Of a stretch of DNA of 64,000 bases, positions 35,437 to 43,513 are shown piece after piece. This DNA is from Bacillus salipaludis (GTDB lineage Bacteria; Bacillota; Bacilli; Bacillales_B; DSM-18226). The translations under genes and the position numbers were made by a program. The notes under the pieces were generated by a model. It had not been told where the DNA came from, did not search any database, and was given only the letters and a program-made list of their open reading frames with translations. The stretch covers positions 28,337 through 92,336 of the forward strand of contig NZ_SMYO01000015.1 in the NCBI RefSeq assembly GCF_004358205.1, in the 5' to 3' direction. Position 1 is the first letter of the stretch, and each line of letters opens with the position of its first letter.

Positions 35437-36915
35437 ATGGCAGTTGTTAAAGAGGTAAAAGAGGAAATTCATAATAGTGGAGAGATCACCATTAAACGTA
35501 ATTTAAAGGCTCGTCATATGACAATGATTGCGATTGGCGGATCAATCGGAACAGGTCTCTTTTTAGCTACGGGAGCTTCCATCCATACGGCTGGACCAGG
35601 TGGTGCGCTGCTGGCATATGGATTAATTGGAATTATGGTATATTTTTTAATGACAAGCCTTGGGGAAATGGCTACTCATATGCCGGTTTCCGGATCCTTC
35701 GCAACCTATGCCGGCCGGTTTGTAGATCCAGCACTTGGATTTGCATTAGGGTGGAATTATTGGTTTAACTGGGCAGTAACCGTGGCAGTTGAAATTGCGG
35801 CATCGGCTATTATTATGAAATTTTGGCTTCCAGATGTTCCAAGCATTGTGTGGAGCGTACTGTTTTTAGGACTTATGTTTTTATTAAATGCTTTATCCGT
35901 TAAAAGTTACGGTGAGTCAGAGTATTGGTTCGCACTAATTAAAGTTATTACCATTATTGTTTTCATTGGCGTAGGCCTTCTGACGATTTTCGGTATTTTG
36001 GGCGGTGAATCTCTCGGCTTTAAGAATTTTACAATTGGAGATGCTCCTGTACACGGCGGATTTATGTCAATATTAAGTATATTCTTCATTGCCGGGTTCT
36101 CGTTCCAAGGAACAGAACTAGTCGGGATTGCTGCTGGGGAAAGTGAAAATCCTGGTAAAAACGTACCAAAAGCTATCCGACAAGTATTTTGGCGTATTCT
36201 ATTATTCTATATTGGCGCCATTGCCGTAATTGGTCTTGTCATTCCATTTACAAGCCCTCAGCTATTAGGTGGAGACGTTGATAGCATTGCGGTGAGTCCG
36301 TTTACTCTCGTATTTGAAAAAGCAGGGATTGCCTTTACCGCTTCTGTCATGAATGCTGTTATATTAACATCCGTTTTATCCTGCGGATCTTCAGGATTAT
36401 ATGCAGCGACACGGATGCTATGGTCGATGGCAAAGGATGGCCAGGCACCTAAATTTTTGCAAAATGTAAACAAGCGTGGTATTCCAATGAATGCCCTTGT
36501 TTTAACGACCATTATTGGAGCATTAGCGTTTTTAACTTCAATCTTTGGGGATCAAGTCTATACATGGTTATTAAATGCTTCCGGCTTAACTGGTTTTATT
36601 GCTTGGTTAGGTATTGCCATAAGCCACTATCGATTTAGAAAAGCCTATAATGCACAGGGAAAAGACTTGAATCAACTAAAATACAAAGCAAAGTGGTTCC
36701 CGTTAGGTCCGCTGCTTGCACTTGCAATGTGTGTCGTGATTATTCTTGGCCAAAACTATCAAGCATTTACGGCCGATAAAATTGATTGGTACGGTGCAGC
36801 CGTATCCTATATTGGATTGCCAATCTTTTTAATTGTTTGGCTTGGATATAAAATCGTCCATAAAACGAAAGTAATCCCGCTTAAAGAATGTTCATTTGAA
36901 GAAGAGCAATATTAA
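35437..36915 (+). CDS. Amino-acid permease, APC superfamily (LysP-like AAT family)
   Basis: 492 residues, twelve helices. The N-terminal RNLKARHMTMIAIGGSIGTGLFLATGASI is the amino-acid transporter signature, with GPGGALLAYGLIGIMVYFLMTSLGEMATH in helix 2. SFQGTELVGIAAGESENPGKNVPKAI (about 222-247) marks the basic/neutral amino-acid (LysP, RocE) branch. It is a proton-coupled importer, most likely for lysine (inference from similarity only). AAAGGCGGGACG precedes the start. A strong promoter with an attenuator-like leader precedes it, suggesting substrate-responsive control. Confidence 0.88.
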   Translation: MAVVKEVKEEIHNSGEITIKRNLKARHMTMIAIGGSIGTGLFLATGASIHTAGPGGALLAYGLIGIMVYFLMTSLGEMATHMPVSGSFATYAGRFVDPALGFALGWNYWFNWAVTVAVEIAASAIIMKFWLPDVPSIVWSVLFLGLMFLLNALSVKSYGESEYWFALIKVITIIVFIGVGLLTIFGILGGESLGFKNFTIGDAPVHGGFMSILSIFFIAGFSFQGTELVGIAAGESENPGKNVPKAIRQVFWRILLFYIGAIAVIGLVIPFTSPQLLGGDVDSIAVSPFTLVFEKAGIAFTASVMNAVILTSVLSCGSSGLYAATRMLWSMAKDGQAPKFLQNVNKRGIPMNALVLTTIIGALAFLTSIFGDQVYTWLLNASGLTGFIAWLGIAISHYRFRKAYNAQGKDLNQLKYKAKWFPLGPLLALAMCVVIILGQNYQAFTADKIDWYGAAVSYIGLPIFLIVWLGYKIVHKTKVIPLKECSFEEEQY

Positions 36916-36947
36916 TACAGGAGCAAACCGGACCAGGTTTGAAAAAA

Positions 36948-36985
36948 TGTCCCTCCAGTGTGTAGCTGGAAGGACATTTTTTTAG
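36948..36985 (+). terminator. Rho-independent terminator
   Basis: TGTCCCTCCAG (36948-36958) pairs with CTGGAAGGACA (36966-36976), one mismatch, followed by seven T. Confidence 0.88.
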
Positions 36986-37093
36986 AATTCAAGCGGAATT
37001 TGCCCTCCAGGGATGTCCGGTTTTTTTGCGTTCATTTTTTTAGGAGTTTAGGAAAAGATATTCGGTAAAGGAAAAATATTGGAGGGAATCAAG

Positions 37094-37903
37094 ATGCCTG
37101 AACTTCCCGAAATGGAGAATTACCGAAGATTATTAAATCAACGGATTGCTGACCACGTCATTACAGATGTGCAAATTAACCGTGAAAAATCTATTAATGT
37201 AAAGCTCGAACTTTTTATAAACAGCGTTCTTCACCAAAAGGTTGCGACCGTTGACCGGAGAGCCAAGCATTTGCTTTTCCATCTTCAAAATGGACAAGTC
37301 CTGTTATTGCATTTAATGCTTGGCGGGTGGATGTTTTACGGGACAGAGGAAGAAAAACCGAAACGGACGATTCAAATTCGATTATCCTTTGGGTATCAGC
37401 ATTTATATTTCATCGGACTACGGCTTGGCTATCTACATTTATATAATGAAAATGCCGTGCAGCAAGAGTTATCTGATTTAGGCCCGGAACCACTGGAAAG
37501 CAGCTTTACTTTAGAAGCATTTTTGAAATTAATGGATCATAAGCGTGGAAAAATTAAGGCTAAGCTTCTTGACCAAGGATTTATTGCTGGGATTGGGAAT
37601 TGCTATTCAGATGAAATCTGCTATCATTCCGGAATATTGCCAACAAGGGAAATCCAAGAGATACGGGATGAAGAGAAAAGCCATTTGTTTGATTCGATGA
37701 AAAATGTACTGACCGATGCCCTTAATCATGGGGGATATTTAGAAAATCCATTTTTTATTGGAGATACAAAGACAGGGAGCTATAACCAGTTTTGCAAGGT
37801 GTATGATCGTGAAAAGCAGCCTTGCTTTCGCTGCCGAACACCGATTGAAAAAACAACCATTGCATCACGAAAATCCTTTTTCTGTCCTGTTTGTCAAAAA
37901 TGA
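37094..37903 (+). CDS. Fpg/Nei-family DNA glycosylase (MutM paralogue)
   Basis: About 269 residues. MPELPE at the mature N-terminus supplies the catalytic Pro2 and Glu3. The H2TH domain (about 125-215) has KRGKIKAKLLDQGFIAGIGNCYSDE. The zinc finger is C-FRC...FFC-PVC at the end. It removes oxidised bases and nicks abasic sites. The usual K57-type loop reads DRRAKHLLFHL. It is distinct from the standard mutM context (polA-mutM) and is probably a paralogue. GGAGGGAATCAAG sets the start at 37094; an earlier ATG lies 15 bases upstream. Confidence 0.87.
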   Translation: MPELPEMENYRRLLNQRIADHVITDVQINREKSINVKLELFINSVLHQKVATVDRRAKHLLFHLQNGQVLLLHLMLGGWMFYGTEEEKPKRTIQIRLSFGYQHLYFIGLRLGYLHLYNENAVQQELSDLGPEPLESSFTLEAFLKLMDHKRGKIKAKLLDQGFIAGIGNCYSDEICYHSGILPTREIQEIRDEEKSHLFDSMKNVLTDALNHGGYLENPFFIGDTKTGSYNQFCKVYDREKQPCFRCRTPIEKTTIASRKSFFCPVCQK

Positions 37904-37930
37904 GGCTCACCTCCTTGAGGGAGCCTTTTT
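37903..37930 (+). terminator. Rho-independent terminator
   Basis: GGCTC-A-CCTC (37904-37913) pairs with GAGG-GAGCC (37917-37925) with one bulged A, followed by TTTTT. The TGA of the glycosylase overlaps the left arm. Confidence 0.8.
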
Positions 37931-38088
37931 AAAGGGAAATTTTTAATAGTTTTGAAAATTGTCGAAAATAGTATAAATAAATGTTTCGCATTTTGGTTAA
38001 ATGTAATATACTATATGTAAATAAGTATAACACATTTAAAAAACTCCGTCAGATTAGGACCTATTTTTTTGAGAGGAGGGCGGAAGTT

Positions 38089-38721
38089 ATTAAACTAACA
38101 AAACGACAGGATGAAATCTTGCAAATTGTAAAAGCAAGCGGACCAATTACCGGGAAGGAAATTGCCGAGAAACTATCGTTGACAAGGGCAGCTCTAAGGC
38201 CTGACCTGGCTATTTTAACGATGTCCGGAAATTTGGATGCAAGACCCCGGGTGGGCTATTTTTATAATCAGGAATTAGAAGTAAAACAACATGCAGAAAA
38301 GTTTTTACACCAACAAGTAAGTGATTTTAAAGCCCACCCAATTGTTGTTGAAAAATCCACCTCAGTTTATGACGCAATTGTTCAGCTTTTTTTAGAGGAT
38401 GTCGGCACACTTTATGCGGTTGATGAGGAAGGAAACCTAGCAGGGGTCATTTCCCGGAAGGATTTGCTTCGAACCGCAATTGGTAATCAAAACCTCAATG
38501 AGCTCCCTGTTAGTGTCATCATGACACGGATGCCGAACATCGTTACCATTCGCCCAGAAGAAACCTTGCTAGAAGCAGCAAAAAAGATGATTAATAATCA
38601 TATTGATTCCCTACCCGTTGTGAAGGAAGTGGATGACCATACATATTTACTTGTAGGTCGGATTACCAAGACAACGATTACACGTGCATACCTTGAAATA
38701 ATGGACCAAAAACTTGGTTGA
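38089..38721 (+). CDS. ccpN: CcpN-like transcriptional repressor of gluconeogenesis (HTH + two CBS domains)
   Basis: About 210 residues. The HTH_11 domain ([43 protein letters not shown]) is followed by two CBS domains ([39 protein letters not shown]). This is the CcpN architecture, a repressor of gapB and pckA. The only ATG in frame (37981) lies in what looks like the promoter. AGGAGG at 38074-38079 is correctly spaced for an ATT codon at 38089, giving (M)KLTKRQ. The operon continues with the PPDK regulator and ppdK. Confidence 0.85.
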   Translation: MKLTKRQDEILQIVKASGPITGKEIAEKLSLTRAALRPDLAILTMSGNLDARPRVGYFYNQELEVKQHAEKFLHQQVSDFKAHPIVVEKSTSVYDAIVQLFLEDVGTLYAVDEEGNLAGVISRKDLLRTAIGNQNLNELPVSVIMTRMPNIVTIRPEETLLEAAKKMINNHIDSLPVVKEVDDHTYLLVGRITKTTITRAYLEIMDQKLG

Positions 38722-38738
38722 GGAGAGTGGCAGGAATT

Positions 38739-39554
38739 TTGGATCAAAAAGAAGTGGTCTATGTTGTATCAGACTCAGTTGGGGAAACGGCTGAGCTTGT
38801 GGTAAAAGCGGTGGCTACTCAATTTAATGGGGGCCATGTGGAAATCCGCCGCAATTCCTATGTGGAGGATTTTGAAGATATTGAAGATGTGATTTCATTG
38901 GCAAAAGAGGGCCATTCGATTATCGCTTATACCATCGTTGTTCCAACCTTAAAGGATTATTTGGATCAGCGGGCTGGAGAAGAGGGGATTTATGCAGTTG
39001 ACTTATTAAATCCTTTAATGAATGCCTTTACAACAAGATTTAATAAAACCCCCCATCACCAGCCTGGCATGATGAGAAAATTGGACGAGGAGTATTTCCG
39101 TAAAATTGAGGCCATCGAGTTTGCAGTTAAATATGATGATGGCCGTGATCCTCGGGGAATTACCAAGGCGGATATCGTGTTAATAGGCGTATCAAGAACA
39201 TCTAAAACACCGCTTTCCATGTATTTGGCACATAAACGCTTTAAAGTAGCGAATGTTCCATTGGTTCCAGAGGTTCCGCCTCCGGATGAATTATTCGAAA
39301 TACCGCGCCGAAATTGTATTGGTTTAATCATTTCTCCGGATAAATTAAATGAAATCCGGAAAGAACGCTTAAAAGCACTAGGACTTGGTTCGAAGGCAAG
39401 CTACGCGAGCTTTGAACGAATTTTGGACGAACTAGAGCATGCAGAAAAAATCATGAAACGTGTTGGCTGCCCGATTATTAATGTTTCCAATAAAGCAATT
39501 GAGGAAACAGCCGGTCTCATTTTAGATATTTTAAAAAAAGAGAGGAGCTTTTAA
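38739..39554 (+). CDS. PPDK regulatory protein: bifunctional kinase/pyrophosphorylase (YqfL-like, DUF299)
   Basis: About 271 residues. [19 protein letters not shown] starts the conserved core. The P-loop-like [15 protein letters not shown] (about 150-165) is the nucleotide-binding signature of DUF299. It ADP-phosphorylates the active-site Thr of PPDK to switch it off and removes it with phosphate. The upstream frame opens at TTG 38718, overlapping the ccpN stop; GTG 38727 and TTG 38739 are also candidates. Comparison with B. subtilis YqfL length favours 38739. Its target ppdK follows 3 bases after the stop. Confidence 0.9.
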   Translation: MDQKEVVYVVSDSVGETAELVVKAVATQFNGGHVEIRRNSYVEDFEDIEDVISLAKEGHSIIAYTIVVPTLKDYLDQRAGEEGIYAVDLLNPLMNAFTTRFNKTPHHQPGMMRKLDEEYFRKIEAIEFAVKYDDGRDPRGITKADIVLIGVSRTSKTPLSMYLAHKRFKVANVPLVPEVPPPDELFEIPRRNCIGLIISPDKLNEIRKERLKALGLGSKASYASFERILDELEHAEKIMKRVGCPIINVSNKAIEETAGLILDILKKERSF

Positions 39555-39557
39555 TCA

Positions 39558-42224
39558 ATGGAAAAATACGTATACCTTTTTCATGAGGGAAATGGCGATA
39601 AGAAAGAATTGCTTGGAGGTAAGGGTGCAAACCTAGCGGAAATGACGCGGATTGGCCTTCCTGTACCTTATGGATTTACGATTTCTACACAGGCATGTAA
39701 CGCATACTATGATTCTGGCAAAAAAATTCCCGCTTTAGTAGAGGCTCAGGCATTAGAAGCACTTAGCCGTTTGGAAGAAAAAATGGGGAAACGATTGGGC
39801 GATGCGCAAAATCCATTACTTGTTTCTGTACGTTCCGGTTCTGTTTTTTCGATGCCGGGAATGATGGATACGGTTCTAAACCTTGGGATGAATGATGAAA
39901 CCGTTGTGGGAATGGCAAAGTTAACAAACAATCCTCGGTTTGCATATGATTCCTATCGCCGTTTTATCCAAATGTTCAGCAATGTTGTGTTAGATATCGA
40001 TACGTATTATTTCGAACAATTTTTAGAAGAAGTTCGTGAGCATAAAGGCTATAGCTCTGATCCTGAAATGAGTGCTGAAGACTGGCAGGAAGTGATTGTC
40101 GGTTATAAATCAATCGTCAAAAAGCATACAAGAAAAGAGTTTCCACAGGATCCAAAAGAGCAGCTATTCTTAGCCATTAATGCCGTGTTCGATTCCTGGA
40201 ATAATCAGCGTGCAATTGTATACCGCCGCTTAAACAAAATCCCGGATCACTTAGGAACGGCTGTTAATATTCAAAGCATGGTTTTCGGTAATATGGGAAA
40301 TGACTCAGGTACAGGGGTCGCGTTCACACGAAATCCTTCGACTGGTGAACATGTTCTATATGGTGAATACTTGATTAATGCACAGGGCGAAGATGTTGTG
40401 GCTGGAATTCGTACACCACAGCCAATTGCAACACTAAAGGACGAAATGCCGGAAGTTTACCAGCAATTCACGGAAACGTGCAAACGCTTGGAACAGCATT
40501 ATCAGGAAATGCAGGATATTGAATTCACCGTTGAGCGCGGAAAACTATTTATCTTGCAAACTCGTAATGGAAAACGGACTGCACAGGCGGCCATCCGCAT
40601 TGCCGTTGAAATGGTGGCAGAAGGTATTATTGATAAAAAGACCGCGTTGCTTCGAGTGGACCCAGATCAACTAAATCAATTGCTGCACCGCCGCATTGAT
40701 GATAAATACCAGCGTACATTGTTAGCGAAAGGCTTACCGGCTTCACCAGGTGCGGCAACTGGCCAGGTTGTCTTTGATGCAGATGAAGCAGAACAACTAG
40801 GTAATGAGGGTAAAAAGGTCATTTTGGTCCGTCCGGAAACGACACCAGATGACATTCATGGGATTGTTGCATCGCAGGCAATTTTAACGAGCCGCGGCGG
40901 CATGACAAGCCATGCTGCTGTTGTCGCAAGAGGGATGGGGAAAGCTTGTATTTGCGGTTGTGAGCCATTGAAAATTGATTTGAAAGCGAAGCAATTTACG
41001 GTTGGTGAAACGGTTGTAAAATACCGTGAAACCATTACAATTGACGGTTCAACTGGTGAGATTATGCTTGGTGAAATTCCAATGATTGATCCTGAGTTAT
41101 CAGATGAGTTCCAATTATTGTTAGCATGGGCGGACCAAGAGCGCAAAATTGGTGTTCGTGCCAATGCGGATAATCCTGAGGATGCTCAAAAAGCGTTTGA
41201 TTTCGGTGCAGGTGGAATTGGTTTGTGCCGTACAGAGCATATGTTTATGGATTTAAAGCGAATTCCAATTGTCCAAAAAATGATTTTAGCGGAGAACTAT
41301 GCTGAGCGGATGGAAGCTCTTGATGAGTTATTGCCAATGCAGCAGGGCGATTTTGAAGGAATCTTTGAAGCGATGCAAGGGCATCCGGTTACGATTCGCT
41401 TGCTAGACCCGCCATTACATGAATTCTTACCGGATAAAGAGGAGCTTTTAGTCGAAGTAACAAAGCTGCAAATTTTAAATCCGGGTTCTACAGAATTAAA
41501 GGAAAAAGAATTATTGCTTAAAAAGGTTCGCCAATTGGATGAGTTCAACCCAATGCTCGGCCACCGCGGCTGCCGTTTGGGAATGATTTTTCCAGAAATT
41601 TACGATATGCAGGCCAAAGCGATTTTCTATGCTGCGGCAAAGCTAGCTGACAAGGGAATGGAAGTAAAGCCTGAAATCATGATTCCTCTTGTCGGTCATG
41701 TGAATGAACTGAAGGAAATGCGTCAATTGGTGGTTGATGCCGGTGTTCGTATTCAAGAGGAAACGGGTAAACAGTTTGATTACACAGTTGGGACGATGAT
41801 TGAGATCCCGCGTGCTGCGTTAACGGCGGATCAGATTGCGGAGGAAGCTGATTTCTTCTCGTTTGGTACGAATGATTTAACACAAACGACTTTCGGTTAT
41901 AGCCGTGATGATGCGGAAGGAAAGTTCTTGCAGGCGTATATCGAGCATAAGGTGCTTCCGGATAATCCGTTTGCTGTGCTTGATCAAGATGGCGTAGGGA
42001 AATTGGTTGAGATGGGCGTGAAGCTTGGCCGTGGAACGAAGCCTACTTTAAAAACAGGTATTTGCGGCGAGCATGGCGGTGAAAAGAGTTCGATTGATTT
42101 CTGCTATAGAACCGGCTTGGATTATGTCAGCTGTTCACCATACCGTGTGCCACTGGCTCGTCTTGCAGCAGCACAAGCGACGATTCGTCATGAAAATAAA
42201 GAAGAGGTTTATACAACAGCATAA
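39558..42224 (+). CDS. ppdK: Pyruvate, phosphate dikinase
   Basis: 888 residues, the full family length. The N-terminal ATP-grasp domain starts YVYLFHEGNGDKKELLGGKGANLAEMT. The phosphohistidine domain has LTSRGGMTSHAAVVARGMGKACI (catalytic His near 455 with the regulatory Thr two residues before). The C-terminal PEP/pyruvate TIM barrel has GTNDLTQTTFGYSRDD and GICGEHGG (catalytic Cys). It interconverts pyruvate + ATP + Pi and PEP + AMP + PPi. It is the last gene of ccpN - regulator - ppdK, linking gluconeogenic control with its enzyme and its on/off switch. GAGGAGC precedes the ATG. Confidence 0.96.
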   Translation: MEKYVYLFHEGNGDKKELLGGKGANLAEMTRIGLPVPYGFTISTQACNAYYDSGKKIPALVEAQALEALSRLEEKMGKRLGDAQNPLLVSVRSGSVFSMPGMMDTVLNLGMNDETVVGMAKLTNNPRFAYDSYRRFIQMFSNVVLDIDTYYFEQFLEEVREHKGYSSDPEMSAEDWQEVIVGYKSIVKKHTRKEFPQDPKEQLFLAINAVFDSWNNQRAIVYRRLNKIPDHLGTAVNIQSMVFGNMGNDSGTGVAFTRNPSTGEHVLYGEYLINAQGEDVVAGIRTPQPIATLKDEMPEVYQQFTETCKRLEQHYQEMQDIEFTVERGKLFILQTRNGKRTAQAAIRIAVEMVAEGIIDKKTALLRVDPDQLNQLLHRRIDDKYQRTLLAKGLPASPGAATGQVVFDADEAEQLGNEGKKVILVRPETTPDDIHGIVASQAILTSRGGMTSHAAVVARGMGKACICGCEPLKIDLKAKQFTVGETVVKYRETITIDGSTGEIMLGEIPMIDPELSDEFQLLLAWADQERKIGVRANADNPEDAQKAFDFGAGGIGLCRTEHMFMDLKRIPIVQKMILAENYAERMEALDELLPMQQGDFEGIFEAMQGHPVTIRLLDPPLHEFLPDKEELLVEVTKLQILNPGSTELKEKELLLKKVRQLDEFNPMLGHRGCRLGMIFPEIYDMQAKAIFYAAAKLADKGMEVKPEIMIPLVGHVNELKEMRQLVVDAGVRIQEETGKQFDYTVGTMIEIPRAALTADQIAEEADFFSFGTNDLTQTTFGYSRDDAEGKFLQAYIEHKVLPDNPFAVLDQDGVGKLVEMGVKLGRGTKPTLKTGICGEHGGEKSSIDFCYRTGLDYVSCSPYRVPLARLAAAQATIRHENKEEVYTTA

Positions 42225-42240
42225 GGTTTGTTGGATAGAG

Positions 42241-42260
42241 CGGCTCCTTTTTGGGGGCCG
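42241..42260 (+). terminator. Candidate terminator after ppdK
   Basis: CGGCTCC (42241-42247) pairs with GGGGCCG (42254-42260), loop TTTTTG, followed by a moderately T-rich stretch. Confidence 0.5.
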
Positions 42261-42283
42261 TTCATTTGTTTTAATTGGGGGGT

Positions 42284-42785
42284 ATTACCCGGTCGAATGG
42301 GTTTTCGGTAAAAAGGGAAAAGCAAAGGAGTTGCATTACCCGATTGATCGGATTTTTCTGTGAAAAGGGAAAAGCAAAGGAGTTGCATTACCCGATAGAG
42401 CGGATTTTTCTGTAAAAAGGGAAAAGCAAGGGGGTTTCATTACCCGATAGAGCGGATTTTTCTGTAAAAAGGGAAAAGCAAAGGAGTTGCATTACCCGAT
42501 AGAGCGGATTTTTCTATAAAAGGGGAAAAGGAAGGGAGTTGCATTACCCGATAGAGCGGGTTTTTCTATAAAAAGGGAAAAGCAAAAATAGTTGCATTAC
42601 CCGATAGAGCGGATTTTTCTATAAAAGCGAAAAAGGAAGGGAGTTGCATTACCCGATAGAGCGGGTTTTTCTATAAAAAGGGAAAAGCAAGGGAGTAGGA
42701 TTACCCAGTTGAGCGGATTTTTCTATAAAAAGGGAAAAGGAAGGGAGTTGCATTACCCGCCAGAGTAAATTTTCCCCTAAAAAGA
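42284..42785. repeat. 52-bp tandem repeat array, about ten units
   Basis: The sequence ATTACCCGATAGAGCGG, then ATTTTTCTATAAAAAGGG and AAAAGCAAGGGAGTTGC, repeats with phase points near 42284, 42335, 42387, 42439, 42491, 42543, 42596, 42648, 42700 and 42752, spacing 51-53. The outer units are the most diverged. There are no unique spacers and no stable frame across the array. It fills the gap between ppdK and the next small gene. Confidence 0.92.
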
Positions 42786-42925
42786 TAAAAGGAAACATGT
42801 TCCTATCCCCTTAAAGAAGAAAAAAGTGCCATAAGGTAAAAGAACACTCTACAGTATCCACAAAAAAGGATGAATCCCCCAAAATCCGCAAATACTAACC
42901 AAAACAAGGAAAAAGGAGCATGATG

Positions 42926-43117
42926 ATGGGGGCAATTGAAAGAAGCGGTTACCGTTTTGTACCGGAATATAGCGTTATCGCGCAAAATGGAGCCATCCAT
43001 GTATATAATCGCGAACATTTCATCGAAGAAATTAAATTTCAGTTTTCAGGAAAATTTCCGGAGCTAGATCAAATCGAGGATTTAGTGGACCAGTATTGTA
43101 CCCAACATAATATTTAA
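42926..43117 (+). CDS. Small conserved-looking protein (YbxH-like, tentative)
   Basis: 63 residues from MGAIERSGYRFVPEYSVIAQ to a C-terminal helix with DQIEDLVDQYC-QHNI. AAAAAGGAG lies seven bases before ATG 42926; two earlier ATGs (42920, 42923) are too close to it. The shape (short beta sheet plus C-terminal helix) and the start GAIER-GY-F-PEYSV resemble, from memory, the small Bacillus YbxH family. Function unknown. Confidence 0.6.
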   Translation: MGAIERSGYRFVPEYSVIAQNGAIHVYNREHFIEEIKFQFSGKFPELDQIEDLVDQYCTQHNI

Positions 43118-43125
43118 GGGAACGC

Positions 43126-43154
43126 TTGTTCGATGTGGAAATTTATGCTATAAT
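43126..43154 (+). promoter_or_regulatory. Sigma-A promoter of the toxin locus
   Basis: TTGTTC (43126-43131), 17-base spacer, TATAAT (43149-43154) with extended TGC directly upstream. It lies 70 bases before the toxin start. Confidence 0.65.
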
Positions 43155-43223
43155 TAGAAATGCAATAGAATAGGATCTCTCAAGGGTGGTCGGATCACTC
43201 CTATCGAAAGGGGGTGATGCCGT

Positions 43224-43307
43224 TTGACAGTTTATGAAGCTTTGACGCTGGCAATTTCATTTGCAGGTCTCATTGTCACCGTGCTGTCATTTAACAAAAA
43301 AAAATAA
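43224..43307 (+). CDS. Putative holin-like toxin of a type I (par/fst-like) toxin-antitoxin locus
   Basis: 27 residues: MTVYEALTLAISFAGLIVTV then LSFNKKK, that is, one hydrophobic helix and a basic tail, as in the short Firmicute 'putative holin-like toxin' family related to Fst/TxpA/BsrG peptides. A TTG start follows AAAGGGGGTGATG. It is too short for normal gene calling. A long stem (43304-43344) begins in its stop codon, and a second terminator follows at 43390. This fits overlapping toxin and antisense-RNA transcripts. The antitoxin RNA is inferred, not proved. Confidence 0.7.
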   Translation: MTVYEALTLAISFAGLIVTVLSFNKKK

Positions 43308-43344
43308 TCCACCCTTGAGCCGACAAGCATAAACGGTGGATTAT
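43304..43344. ncRNA. Stem-loop of the toxin 3' region / candidate antitoxin RNA segment
   Basis: ATAATCCACC (43304-43313) pairs perfectly with GGTGGATTAT (43335-43344), with a 21-base loop (TTGAGCCGACAAGC...). It overlaps the toxin stop. A 12-bp palindrome, TCCCCATGGGGA, lies at 43363-43374. In par-like loci such stems serve as toxin mRNA terminator and as the contact site with the antisense RNA. Confidence 0.5.
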
Positions 43345-43389
43345 CTCTTCCAATATGCCGACTCCCCATGGGGAACCGTCTATTGCATT

Positions 43390-43424
43390 GACCGAGTAGT
43401 TCTTTGTCATGCTCGGTCTTTTTT
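43390..43424 (+). terminator. Rho-independent terminator of the toxin locus
   Basis: GACCGAG (43390-43396) pairs with CTCGGTC (43412-43418), followed by six T. It ends the toxin-locus transcript before the helicase gene. Confidence 0.8.
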
Positions 43425-43513
43425 ACTATACGATCTCTATGACCCCATTATACATAATAATAAGAAAAAAAGAAATCAGAAAAGATGCAAATTTTTAAGA
43501 GGAGATTAGCGAA

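Noticed and set aside
42073..42363. 96-residue frame across the ppdK end
   Set aside because: It is out of frame with ppdK, lacks a start signal and runs into the tandem array.
42284..42785. Regular repeats suggestive of a CRISPR array
   Set aside because: Units are contiguous 52-mers with no unique spacers, and no cas gene is nearby.
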